A stretch of 64,000 bases of DNA from Solimonas_A sp052035235 (GCA_052035235.1 JBPOHT010000006.1:30538-94537); one strand, 5' to 3'; counted from the first letter of the stretch, positions 1 to 7,754 are shown. The notes: a model not told the origin generated them from the letters alone. A program made the numbers and translations.

Positions 1-496
1 CCCAGAACAGATGGCTGGCGGTCAGCGGGTCCACCGACAGCTTCAGGTCTCCGGCGGCCTGCGCCGCCGCCACCGTGCGCGTGCAGACATCCAGCGCGTC
101 GCGTTTCGCCGCCGCGAGTTCCAGTGAGCGCGGGCCGCTCTCGGGCTCGGTAAGACGGAAGAACATCAGCGCATAGCGCTGCGGCCGCTCGAGGCCGGCG
201 CGGATGAAAGCCTCCGCCAGGGTCCGCAGCCGCTGCCGCGGCGGCTGCGCCGGGTCGATCGCCGCCAGCATGGCCTGCTCCATCCAGCGGAAGGCCTGCG
301 CCCGCATCGCCGTCAGCAGCGCCTCCTTGCCCGGAAAATACCGGTAGGGCGCCGCGTAGCTGCAGCCCAGCACCGCCGCCACCTTGCGGAAGCTGACCGC
401 CTCCAGGCCGCCGGCCTCGAACAGCGTCATGGCTGCCTCGAGGATTTCCGCGCGGCGCTGCTCCACTTCCTGTTCGTCGAAGGACTGTCTTGCCAT
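1..496 (-). CDS. TetR/AcrR family transcriptional regulator (3' end outside window)
   Basis: The minus strand reads without a stop from ATG at 496 to the window edge, about 165 residues. The N-terminus (MARQSFDEQEVEQRR...) leads into a classic TetR helix-turn-helix, with SFRKVAAVLGCSYAAPYRYF at about residues 35-54, followed by the KEALL segment; the rest is a helical ligand-binding domain missing its C-terminus. The start codon lies inside a perfect 53-bp palindrome shared with the divergent operon at 579-2032, so autorepression and control of that operon are likely. The ligand cannot be inferred. Family assignment is firm; target and effector are inference from layout. Confidence 0.9.
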   Translation of the reverse strand, partial: MARQSFDEQEVEQRRAEILEAAMTLFEAGGLEAVSFRKVAAVLGCSYAAPYRYFPGKEALLTAMRAQAFRWMEQAMLAAIDPAQPPRQRLRTLAEAFIRAGLERPQRYALMFFRLTEPESGPRSLELAAAKRDALDVCTRTVAAAQAAGDLKLSVDPLTASHLFW

Positions 497-544
497 GGAT
501 AAAGTTGACAGTATTAATTTAATACTGTCAACTTTATCCATGGC
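492..544. promoter_or_regulatory. 53-bp perfect palindrome, probable TetR operator
   Basis: Arms 492-517 and 519-544 are exact reverse complements (26 bp each) around a single central T at 518. Each arm contains CCATGG and TTGACA. The left CCATGG supplies the start codon of the TetR gene. The sequence is AT-rich in a GC-rich setting and lies between divergent transcription units, as expected for a TetR dimer operator that also overlaps promoter elements. Binding is inferred. Confidence 0.8.
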
Positions 545-578
545 GGCCCCTGCCCGCCTGCCCACAGGGAGGAGACCC

Positions 579-1067
579 ATGGCACTCGACAACCTGAGCG
601 CGCCCGAGCGCGCCCGCATCCTGGCCCCCGCCGCCGCGCTGTTCGCCCTCAGCCTGGTGGTCGGCCTGATCTTCACCTTCGAAGCCATCGGCCACGTCGC
701 CGCCTGGCCGCTGCTGCCGATGCTGGACTTCCAGATGCCGGGCACCGAGTCCGCCTGGCGCCGCGCCCACCTGGGCGCCCTGATGAATGCCCTGGCGATG
801 ATCGCCTTCGCCGCCGCCGGCAGCAGCATCCGCCTGAGCGCCAAGGCCCGCCGGGTCTACATCGTCAGCGTCTGCATCACCGGCTGGGCCAACACCCTGG
901 GCTTCCTCGTGGGCGCCCTGTTCGGCGTGCGCGGCCTGGAGTTCGGCGGTGCGTGGACCAATTCGCTGAACTACCTGCTGTTCCTGCTCGCCGTGCCCAC
1001 CGCCTTCGCCCAGGCCTGGCTGCTCTGGCAGGGCGCTCGCGCCCAACAACGGAGCACGACGGCATGA
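579..1067 (+). CDS. styrene-oxide-isomerase-like four-helix membrane protein
   Basis: The product has 162 residues and about four hydrophobic helices (about 15-40, 64-84, 93-115, 130-152). It resembles styrene oxide isomerase StyC in length and in spaced motifs: WRRAHLGALMN around residues 60-70, then GWAN at 102-105 and RGLEFG. His64 followed six residues later by Asn70 matches the His/Asn pair that, as I recall, binds heme and positions the epoxide in StyC. The tyrosine following GWAN in StyC appears as Phe109. ATG 579 is preceded by GGGAGGAG. It overlaps the next gene by ATGA, so the two are cotranslated. Isomerase activity is inference; a related heme-binding membrane protein with another substrate is possible. 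Confidence 0.6.
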   Translation: MALDNLSAPERARILAPAAALFALSLVVGLIFTFEAIGHVAAWPLLPMLDFQMPGTESAWRRAHLGALMNALAMIAFAAAGSSIRLSAKARRVYIVSVCITGWANTLGFLVGALFGVRGLEFGGAWTNSLNYLLFLLAVPTAFAQAWLLWQGARAQQRSTTA

Positions 1068-2032
1068 ATGCCCTGGCGGTGGTCGCGGGCCTGCTGCGCG
1101 GCCTGCTGCAAGCCCCGCGGCACCTGGGCTTCGCCCAGCGCTTCCTGGGCCAGTGGAACGCGCATGACGTGGCCGGCATCTGCGCCTCCATGAACGGCGG
1201 CCGCTATCGCGACCCGCTGACGCAGACCCACCTGCAGGGCGAGGCGCTGCAGCGCCACGTGCAGGCCCTGTTCACCGCCTTTCCCGACATGCAGCTGACG
1301 CTGACCGGGCCGATCATGACCGGCCGCGGCGCCGTCTCCGCGCGCTACCGCCTGTGCGGCCGCCACACCGGCCCGCTGCCCGGCGACATGGGCATCGACC
1401 GCGTAAACCCCACCGGTCGCGCGCTGTCGCTGGAAGCGACGCTGTTCATCGCCTTCGGCCCTGGCGGGCAGGTGCAGGTGGAGAACCACTTCGACCTGTA
1501 CGAGCTCGCCGGCCAGCTCGACTTCCTCGCGCTGCTGATGCCGCGCGAGCAGGAGCACTACCAGTTCGGCGCCTACTACCGCCTGCACAAGGGCAACCCG
1601 ACACCGCCCGAGGCCATTGGGATCACCTGGCTCCAGGTGCGCGGCGGCAAGGCCTCGTTCGACCAGGCCGCCCAGGTCACCAACGCCGTGCTGGAAAGCT
1701 TCTCCGGCAAGCCAGGCTTCGTCACCGGCATCATCGGCGCACGCCCGCCGGATGCGGACGGCAACTCCTCCGGCTTCACGCTCTCCGCCTGGGAATCGCT
1801 GGAGGCGCTGGAAGCCAACCTGCTGCCAAATCCGGATCACCAGCGCGTGGTCCACCAGTTCATGAAGGAAGGCCTGGCCTACGGCACGCACTCACGCGTG
1901 TACCAGCTGGTGCGCGCCAAGCCGGTGATGATCGCCTGCAGTTCCTGCGGCAAGAAGAACAACGCCCACAAGAAGGTCCACACCTGCTCGGCCTGCGGCG
2001 CGGCGCTGGAGCCGGCACCGGCGTACTGGTAG
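1064..2032 (+). CDS. SnoaL-like / alpha-beta-barrel / zinc-ribbon fusion protein
   Basis: The start ATG overlaps the upstream stop by four bases and follows GGAG at 1051, giving 322 residues. About residues 15-140 look like a SnoaL/NTF2-like fold (FLGQWNAHDVAGI, FTAFPDMQLTLTG, then a hydrophobic strand before ENHFDLYE). The middle part (about 180-280) has the strand-helix pattern of a small ferredoxin-like or EthD-type domain (ITWLQVRGGKASFDQ, GFVTGIIGAR, LSAWESLEAL). The C-terminus is a zinc ribbon with CSSC and CSAC pairs. The three-part arrangement is unusual. It is translationally coupled to the isomerase-like gene, suggesting a shared small-molecule pathway. No specific reaction can be assigned. 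Confidence 0.65.
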   Translation: MNALAVVAGLLRGLLQAPRHLGFAQRFLGQWNAHDVAGICASMNGGRYRDPLTQTHLQGEALQRHVQALFTAFPDMQLTLTGPIMTGRGAVSARYRLCGRHTGPLPGDMGIDRVNPTGRALSLEATLFIAFGPGGQVQVENHFDLYELAGQLDFLALLMPREQEHYQFGAYYRLHKGNPTPPEAIGITWLQVRGGKASFDQAAQVTNAVLESFSGKPGFVTGIIGARPPDADGNSSGFTLSAWESLEALEANLLPNPDHQRVVHQFMKEGLAYGTHSRVYQLVRAKPVMIACSSCGKKNNAHKKVHTCSACGAALEPAPAYW

Positions 2033-2049
2033 GCCATGAGCCCGCGACT

Positions 2050-2511
2050 TCACTTCAGCGGCAGATACACGTCCGTGATCATGTCTTCGTCCCGGACGCC
2101 TGGCCCCACGTTGACGTAGTGGAAGAAGATGGGGAAATCCCCAGCCGCCTCGCCGCTGCGTGGCAGCCACTCGCGGTACAGGTAGACCGCTGCCGCGTTG
2201 TACCGCCGCGAACCCAGGTGCCGCGCCACCGCACAGCGGCAGGCCGGGATGATCTTGCCGAGGATGCCCTCGGGATTCGGCGTCACGACGCCGTCGTATT
2301 CCACGCAGAAATCCACGCGATGATCCCCGGGTGCCACCGACTCCGGATCGGTGTAGTGGACGCCGTAGGTCCGATGCAGCGCAGGCGGCAGCCGATGTGC
2401 GATCCGCCACCGGATCAACCGTTGCGAGGTTTCATGCTCCAGCGCCGGAGGGCCGCGATGCTCCGCCACAGCCACGCGCGTCTCGGGGAATTCGAGGATG
2501 CGAACGTCCAT
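2050..2511 (-). CDS. GyrI-like / AraC effector-binding-domain protein
   Basis: The product is 153 residues from ATG 2511 (a GTG directly precedes it). It contains the stand-alone effector-binding fold: MDVRILEFPETRVAVAEHRGP at the N-terminus, a central YGVHYTDPE segment, VDFCVEYDG, and a C-terminal FPIFFHYVNVGPGV strand before DVYLPLK. Such domains bind hydrophobic small molecules, and in GyrI also DNA gyrase. With no HTH attached it is probably a ligand sponge or gyrase-inhibitor-like protein. It converges on the gene ending at 2032, 17 bp away. The family is fairly clear; the function is open. Confidence 0.75.
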   Translation of the reverse strand: MDVRILEFPETRVAVAEHRGPPALEHETSQRLIRWRIAHRLPPALHRTYGVHYTDPESVAPGDHRVDFCVEYDGVVTPNPEGILGKIIPACRCAVARHLGSRRYNAAAVYLYREWLPRSGEAAGDFPIFFHYVNVGPGVRDEDMITDVYLPLK

Positions 2512-2550
2512 CACCCATCCATTCGCCGTCTCAGCAACACGGGGCGACGG

Positions 2551-2886
2551 TCACGCCGAAATCCGATCAGAACCAGCGGTGCCCGGTAGCGGCGGTGGCA
2601 GGACCGTGCCTGGAGGCGGCACGGCGATCAACGCGATGCGGAATCCCGAAAAAGTCTTGGTCAGGACGATCCTGATGACGTAGATGCCCATGCCAAGGCC
2701 GATCGCGAACCCCAGCAACTGGAGCTTCCACATATGCGGCTCGATGGGAATCTTCCTGACCGCGAAGAAGACCCCCGCCATCAGGCCCAGCACGAAGCAC
2801 GGCAGCATGGCGTAGACAAACCCCCGCCATGCGAAGGCCCACCATACCTGCAGGACATGGCTCCACTGCACTTCCAATTCCTTCAT
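2551..2886 (-). CDS. small two-helix membrane protein, unknown function
   Basis: The product is 111 residues from ATG 2886; an earlier ATG at 2892 directly abuts the GAGGTG ribosome-binding site, so the second ATG with 8-nt spacing is preferred. Two hydrophobic stretches (about 22-43 and 55-76) are separated by a short basic loop (VRKIPIEPHMWK). The C-terminus is proline-rich (PPPGTVLPPPLPG) and presumably cytoplasmic or periplasmic tail. I do not recognise a family. It lies 39 bp upstream of the effector-binding-domain gene on the same strand and may be cotranscribed with it. Confidence 0.6.
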   Translation of the reverse strand: MKELEVQWSHVLQVWWAFAWRGFVYAMLPCFVLGLMAGVFFAVRKIPIEPHMWKLQLLGFAIGLGMGIYVIRIVLTKTFSGFRIALIAVPPPGTVLPPPLPGTAGSDRISA

Positions 2887-3003
2887 CGCCATCACCTCGT
2901 TCTCGATCTGCGGATGCAAGCTATAGCGGCCCGGGACCACGCTGCAAGCTGATGGCAGCGTCATGTCCTTGTGACCCTGCAGGCCTGGCGTCACACTACC
3001 CCC

Positions 3004-3903
3004 ATGTCCCTTCGCACCTGGAAAGAAGCCGGCTCGCAGTTCGCCTTCCGTGGCCACGACATCTTCTATCGTGCCGACGGCCGCGGCCGCGAAGCCCTGC
3101 TGTGCATCCACGGCTTTCCCACCGCCTCTTGGGACTGGGAGCCGATCTGGGGCTCGCTGTGCCAGCGCTTCGGCCACGTGGTGGCGCCGGACCTGCTGGG
3201 CTTCGGCTGGTCGGCCAAGCCGCGCGGCCATGACTATTCGCTGATCGAACAGGCCGATCTCTGCGATGCGCTGATGGCGGAGCGCGGCATCGAGCGCGTG
3301 CACGTGCTGGCCCACGACTACGGCGTCAGCGTGGCGCAGGAACTGCTGGCGCGCGAGATCAGCCAGCCGCAGCGACGCACACAACTGCTGTCGGTGGTGT
3401 TCCTCAACGGCGGCCTGTTCCCGGAGACTCATCGCGCCGTCTGGCAGCAGCGCTGGCTCAACGGCCCCCTGGGCCCGCTGCTGACGCAGCTGATGAACGA
3501 AAAGCGCTTCGGCCAGACCTTCAGCCGCGTGTTCGGGCCAGACACCCGGCCGGGCCTGATCGAGCTGCACGACTTCTGGCAGCTGATCTCGCACCGCGAC
3601 GGCCACCGCATCGCCCACCGCCTGATCCGCTACATCCGCGAGCGGCGCATGAACCGCGAGCGCTGGGTCGCGGCGCTGCAGCGCTCGCCCGTGCCGCTGC
3701 GCCTGATCAATGGCCCGCTGGACCCGGTGTCCGGCGCACATCTGCTGGACCGCTACCGTGAACTGGTTCCCGAACCCGACACCGTCAGCATCCCCGGCGT
3801 CGGCCATTACCCGCAGGTGGAGGCGCCGGACCGCGTCCTGCGTGCCTTCCACGAATTCCACGACCGCATGTCTGGAGAAAAGCGGCCCCGCTCGCTATCC
3901 TGA
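3004..3903 (+). CDS. alpha/beta-hydrolase, MEST-like, with Asp nucleophile
   Basis: The product has 299 residues from ATG 3004 (an in-frame GTG at 2971 lacks a better ribosome site). The fold is marked by HGFPTASWDW (36-45, oxyanion region) and LLGFGWSAKP. The nucleophile elbow reads AHDYG (103-107), so Asp105 replaces the usual serine, as in haloalkane dehalogenases and epoxide hydrolases. NGGLFPETHR, the VFGPDTRP segment, INGPLDPVSG and GHYPQVEAP closely follow the mammalian MEST/PEG1 protein; His in GHYPQ would be the catalytic base. Likely a cytoplasmic hydrolase acting on an epoxide, halide or ester; the substrate is unknown. An epoxide role would fit the isomerase-like gene nearby, but this is speculation. 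Confidence 0.8.
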   Translation: MSLRTWKEAGSQFAFRGHDIFYRADGRGREALLCIHGFPTASWDWEPIWGSLCQRFGHVVAPDLLGFGWSAKPRGHDYSLIEQADLCDALMAERGIERVHVLAHDYGVSVAQELLAREISQPQRRTQLLSVVFLNGGLFPETHRAVWQQRWLNGPLGPLLTQLMNEKRFGQTFSRVFGPDTRPGLIELHDFWQLISHRDGHRIAHRLIRYIRERRMNRERWVAALQRSPVPLRLINGPLDPVSGAHLLDRYRELVPEPDTVSIPGVGHYPQVEAPDRVLRAFHEFHDRMSGEKRPRSLS

Positions 3904-3978
3904 CCCCAGCCGCGACTCGCGGACGGGGGATGCAGTTTTGCGGACAGATCACAGCAGGTTACGGGGTTCGCCGGGCAA

Positions 3979-5307
3979 ATGAGCGACACCCAGGTTACCG
4001 AGGGCCAGGAGCGCCGCCTTCCGGAAGGGATACCGGAGCAGATCGGCAAGTACGACGTGCGCGGCGAGATCGGCCGCGGCGCCTGCGGCGTGGTCTACAA
4101 GGGCTTCGACCCCTTCGTGCAGCGCGACGTCGCCATCAAGGTCGCCCTGCACGACTCCGAGTTCAAGAACGACACGGCCCACGAGCGCGCCTTCTTCGCC
4201 GAGGCCCGCGCCGCCGGCATGCTGGCCCACCCGCACATCGTCTCGCTGCATGACGCCGGCGTGGAGGGCGACCTCAGCTACCTGGTGATGGAATACATCG
4301 ACGGCGAGACCCTGCAGCCGCTGTGCCGCGCCAAGGGCGCGCGTGCACCGCTGGACCAGGTCATCGACATCGCCTTCAAGTGCGCCAAGGCGCTGGACTA
4401 CGCCCACAGCAAGGGCGTACTCCACCGCGACATCAAGCCCAGCAACATCATGCTGACGCGCGAGGGCGTGCCCAAGCTGATGGACTTCTCCATCGCCGAG
4501 ATCAACTCCGGTGAAGCCAAGGACGCCGAGCAGCAGGGCGTGCAGGGCTCGCCGCTGTACATGGCCCCCGAGCAGATCCGCCGCGAACCCCTGACCCCCG
4601 CCACGGACCTCTACGCCCTGGGCGCGGTGATGTACCAGCTGCTCACCGGCGTGCCGCCCTTCCCCATCCCCGAGATTCCGCGGCTGTTCACCGCCATCAA
4701 GACCCAGCCGGCACCGCGCGTGCGCGAGCTGCGGCCGGATGTGCCGGAGGCCCTGTCCGAGGTGGTGTCGCGCCTGCTGCTGAAAACCCCGGGCGAGCGC
4801 TACCAGAGCGGCGGCGAGCTGGCCGTCACGTTGACGCGCCTGTTCGACCAGCTGCGCCAGCAGGGCCTGGTGATCAGCCGCCGCGAATCGCGCGACTCGC
4901 TGCGCCGCCTGCATTTCTTCGACGGCTTCTCGGACGAGGAGATCGACGAGATCCTCAACGCCAGCACCATGGCCACCTACCAGGCCGGTGAGACGATCAT
5001 TGCCGAGGGCGACATCGACGATTCCTTCTACATCCTCGCCCTGGGCAGTGCCGAGGTGCGCAAGGGCGGCAAGGCGATCTACCGCCTGGAGAAGGGCGAC
5101 TGCGTCGGCGAGATCGGCTTCCTGTCCGCCACCAAGCGCACCGCCACGGTGGTGGCGCTGAACAAGGTCCTGGCCCTGAAGATCAACGCCACCCTGATGG
5201 AAAAGGTGTCGCGCGACTGCCAGCTCAGATTTTACAAGGTTTTCACACAAACCCTGATCTATCGCCTGTCGGTCACCAGCGCGCGGCTGTCGGCCCTGAC
5301 CAGTTAG
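3979..5307 (+). CDS. serine/threonine protein kinase with C-terminal cyclic-nucleotide-binding domain (copy 1)
   Basis: The product has 442 residues. The kinase domain spans about 24-290: glycine loop GRGACGVV (32-39), Lys54 in VAIK, Glu75, HRDIKPSN with Asp151 and Asn156, and a DFS triplet (169-171) replacing DFG. YMAPEQ forms the P+1 region. About 310-435 is a cyclic-nucleotide-binding domain (RLHFFDGFSDEEIDEI, GEIGFLSATKRTATVVA), retaining the Glu and Arg of the phosphate-binding cassette. No transmembrane segment is seen, so the enzyme is probably cytosolic and could be switched by cAMP or cGMP. A paralogue follows 146 bp downstream on the same strand. Catalytic competence is likely despite DFS; the target is unknown. 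Confidence 0.9.
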   Translation: MSDTQVTEGQERRLPEGIPEQIGKYDVRGEIGRGACGVVYKGFDPFVQRDVAIKVALHDSEFKNDTAHERAFFAEARAAGMLAHPHIVSLHDAGVEGDLSYLVMEYIDGETLQPLCRAKGARAPLDQVIDIAFKCAKALDYAHSKGVLHRDIKPSNIMLTREGVPKLMDFSIAEINSGEAKDAEQQGVQGSPLYMAPEQIRREPLTPATDLYALGAVMYQLLTGVPPFPIPEIPRLFTAIKTQPAPRVRELRPDVPEALSEVVSRLLLKTPGERYQSGGELAVTLTRLFDQLRQQGLVISRRESRDSLRRLHFFDGFSDEEIDEILNASTMATYQAGETIIAEGDIDDSFYILALGSAEVRKGGKAIYRLEKGDCVGEIGFLSATKRTATVVALNKVLALKINATLMEKVSRDCQLRFYKVFTQTLIYRLSVTSARLSALTS

Positions 5308-5322
5308 GCTGATGTTCCCAGT

Positions 5323-5347
5323 CCATATGAATCAATGATTTATATGG
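5323..5347. promoter_or_regulatory. 25-bp near-perfect palindrome upstream of second kinase gene
   Basis: CCATATGAATCA (5323-5334) and TGATTTATATGG (5336-5347) pair with one mismatch around a central A. The AT-rich dyad sits between the two kinase genes, 107 bp before the second start, and suits a dimeric regulator site. No regulator is identified. Confidence 0.45.
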
Positions 5348-5453
5348 AACTCATGCGCCCTGCATGGGGGGCGTTCATGGCAAGCTGAGCGCCACGTCAG
5401 GTATCCTGCGGGCATACAGGAGCCGCGGGATTCCAGGCGGCCGTGGGGATCAT

Positions 5454-6842
5454 GTGCAGTTAGACAAGAGCAATCCGGCGACCAAGTCGCGCCGGCGCGT
5501 GGGTGATACGGAGGTCAGCGCCATCCGGCGCCCGGCCGACCTGCCCGACTCGCCGCCGCAGACCATCGCCAAGTACGAGATCCGTGGCGAGATCGGCCGC
5601 GGCGCCTGCGGCGTCGTCTACAAGGCCTTTGACCCCTTCGTACAGCGCGACGTCGCCATCAAGGTCGCCCTGCAGGATCCCGAGTTCAAGGCTGACATCG
5701 CGCACGAGCGCACCTTCTTCGCCGAGGCCCGCGCCGCGGGCATGCTGTCGCACAAGCACATCGTCTCGCTGTACGACGCCGGCGTGGAAGGCGACCTCAG
5801 CTACCTGGTGATGGAGTACATCGACGGCGAGACCCTGCAGCCGTTCTGCCGCCCCGGCGGCCAGCGCCTGCCGCTGGACCAGGTCATCGACATCATCTTC
5901 AAGTGCGCCAAGGCGCTGGACTATGCCCACCACAAGGGCATCCTCCACCGCGACATCAAGCCCAGCAACATCATGCTGACGCGCGACGGCGTGCCCAAGC
6001 TGATGGACTTCTCCATCGCCGAGATCGGCCATGAGGTCAGCAGCACGCGCCACACCGGCGGCGGCACCGGCCTGCTGGGCTCGCCGCTGTACATGTCGCC
6101 GGAGCAATCGCGCAACGAACAGCTCGACGGCACCAGCGACCTCTACTCGCTCGGCGCGGTCATGTTCCAGCTGCTCACCGGCCGGCCGCCGTTCCCGATG
6201 AAGGACATGAAGGAACTGCTGCAGGCCATCGCCACCGAGCCGGCACCGCGCGTGCGCGACCTGCGCCCCGACGTGCCCGCCGAGATCTCCAACCTGGTCT
6301 CGCGCTTGCTGCTGAAGACTCCGGAAGAGCGCTACCAGCGCGGCGGCGACCTCGCCGGCGCCCTGGCCCGCCTCTACGACCAGTTCAAGCTCGCCGGCCA
6401 CACCGTGGGCCGCCGCGAATCGCGCGACTCGCTGCGCCGCCTGCATTTCTTCGACGGCTTCTCCGACGAGGACATCAACGAGATCCTCAACGTCAGCTCC
6501 ATGGCCACCTACCAGCCGGGAGAGGCGCTGATCACCGAGCACGGCATCGACGCCGCGTTCTTCATCATCGCCCTGGGCACCGCCGAGGTGCAGAAGGGCG
6601 GGCGCGCCATCTACCGCCTGGAAAAGGGCGACTGCATGGGCGAGATCGGCTTCGTCTCTGGCGCCAAGCGCACCGGCAACGTCGTGGCCCTCAACCAGGT
6701 GCTGGCCCTCAAGCTCAACGCCAGCGCCATCGGCCGCATCTCCGAGCGCTGCCAGCTGCGCTTCTACAAGGTCTTCACGGAAACGCTGATCTATCGCCTG
6801 TCCATGGCCAGCGCGCGTATCTCGGCAATGAACAACAGCTAG
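5454..6842 (+). CDS. serine/threonine protein kinase with C-terminal cyclic-nucleotide-binding domain (copy 2)
   Basis: GTG 5454 preceded by GGGGA is the best start, giving 462 residues; the open frame extends upstream without ATG support. Order and motifs match copy 1: glycine loop GRGACGVV, VAIK lysine, HRDIKPSN, a DFS triplet in place of DFG, SPLYMSPEQ, then a cyclic-nucleotide-binding module beginning RLHFFDGFSDEDINEI with GEIGFVSGAKRTGNVVA. It differs by a longer N-terminal tail, rich in basic residues, and a glycine-threonine-rich activation loop. Sequence identity over nearly the whole length shows a tandem duplication. Both copies could read the same nucleotide signal but phosphorylate different partners, since their N-termini and activation loops differ most. 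Confidence 0.88.
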   Translation: MQLDKSNPATKSRRRVGDTEVSAIRRPADLPDSPPQTIAKYEIRGEIGRGACGVVYKAFDPFVQRDVAIKVALQDPEFKADIAHERTFFAEARAAGMLSHKHIVSLYDAGVEGDLSYLVMEYIDGETLQPFCRPGGQRLPLDQVIDIIFKCAKALDYAHHKGILHRDIKPSNIMLTRDGVPKLMDFSIAEIGHEVSSTRHTGGGTGLLGSPLYMSPEQSRNEQLDGTSDLYSLGAVMFQLLTGRPPFPMKDMKELLQAIATEPAPRVRDLRPDVPAEISNLVSRLLLKTPEERYQRGGDLAGALARLYDQFKLAGHTVGRRESRDSLRRLHFFDGFSDEDINEILNVSSMATYQPGEALITEHGIDAAFFIIALGTAEVQKGGRAIYRLEKGDCMGEIGFVSGAKRTGNVVALNQVLALKLNASAIGRISERCQLRFYKVFTETLIYRLSMASARISAMNNS

Positions 6843-6879
6843 GCTTTCCTGTAGGGACCGCCAGCACTTCCCTGCCGAT

Positions 6880-6907
6880 GTCATACCGGCGAAAGCCGGT
6901 ATCCAGT
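6880..6907. repeat. REP-like element with CCGGCGAAAGCCGG core
   Basis: TACCGGC (6884-6890), a GAAA loop and GCCGGTA (6895-6901) form a perfect hairpin with GTCA before and TCCAGT after. The same unit occurs at 17445-17472 and inverted at 17531-17560, so it is a dispersed family. Confidence 0.75.
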
Positions 6908-7013
6908 CCATCCAGGACATCCTGAGGTACCGGCTGAAAGCAGCAGTAGCCCTGCCGCTTCCGCTGGCGCGCCGTATTCCAGGCTGGGTAGATTGAATGT
7001 GAGTTTTTATTAA

Positions 7014-7040
7014 ATTTTATTTCAATTACGAAAATAAAAT
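7014..7040. promoter_or_regulatory. AT-rich inverted repeat in promoter region
   Basis: ATTTTATTT (7014-7022) and AAATAAAAT (7032-7040) are perfect inverted repeats within a strongly AT-rich stretch of about 60 bp (6990-7051). It lies just upstream of the membrane-protein gene at 7077 and presumably carries its promoter or a silencer/regulator site. Confidence 0.35.
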
Positions 7041-7076
7041 AACAATTCACCCTGCTCAAGGATCGAGAACGCGGCT

Positions 7077-7754
7077 ATGAACACCTCCGTACGCGACGCC
7101 CTCTGGTTCCACATCCTCTTCATGGCCGCGGCCCTGCCGCTGGTGTTCCTCTCGGAGGGCACCGAGCGCGGCCAGAACCTGCTCTGGCTGACCCTGGGCT
7201 ACCACGTGCTGCTGCCACTGGTGAGCCTGGTGCGCCGCCATCACGAGTGGCTGTTCCTGTGGCTGTTCCTGCTGCCGCTGGCCGCCGGCCAGGTGCTGCC
7301 GGACTGGGCGCTGGTACGGGTAGCCGGCGTGCTGGTCTTCCCGGACCTGGGCCAGCCGCGCATCGGCGGCGACGTGCCGATCTACTTCCTCGGCCTGTGG
7401 ATGATGCTGCTGTTCCCGGTGCTGCTGCTGGGCCAGGCCAGCCGCCGCCCCTACCTGGCCACCGGCGTCCTGTCCCTGGCCCTGTTCGCCTTCTGGGAGT
7501 GGGCCGCCCGCCCGTTGCAGATCTGGTACAACCGCGATGTCCTGGCCATCGACGGCATGGCGCTCTATCCGCTGATCCCCGAGATGCTGCTGGCGCTCAC
7601 GGCGCTATGGGCCTATCGTCACTTCGGCCGCGGCGGCATACCCGGACGCCTGATGGCCGCGCTGGGCGTGAACGTGTTCTATACCGGGGCCTGTTTCCTG
7701 TCGCTGTTGGGGATCGAGTACATCTACCGTTCAGCTTTGCTGGGTATCCTTTAA
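7077..7754 (+). CDS. polytopic membrane protein of unknown function
   Basis: The product has 225 residues with about six to seven hydrophobic helices: helices near 8-25, 37-52, 58-75, 103-121, 128-146, 163-179 and 192-216. Short loops carry charged residues such as VRRHHEW and ARPLQIWYNRDV. There is no enzyme motif I recognise. It begins at ATG 7077 after the AT-rich region and ends 29 bp before the glycine-zipper lipoprotein gene, so both may be one unit. An inner-membrane location is clear from composition; the role is unknown. Confidence 0.7.
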   Translation: MNTSVRDALWFHILFMAAALPLVFLSEGTERGQNLLWLTLGYHVLLPLVSLVRRHHEWLFLWLFLLPLAAGQVLPDWALVRVAGVLVFPDLGQPRIGGDVPIYFLGLWMMLLFPVLLLGQASRRPYLATGVLSLALFAFWEWAARPLQIWYNRDVLAIDGMALYPLIPEMLLALTALWAYRHFGRGGIPGRLMAALGVNVFYTGACFLSLLGIEYIYRSALLGIL

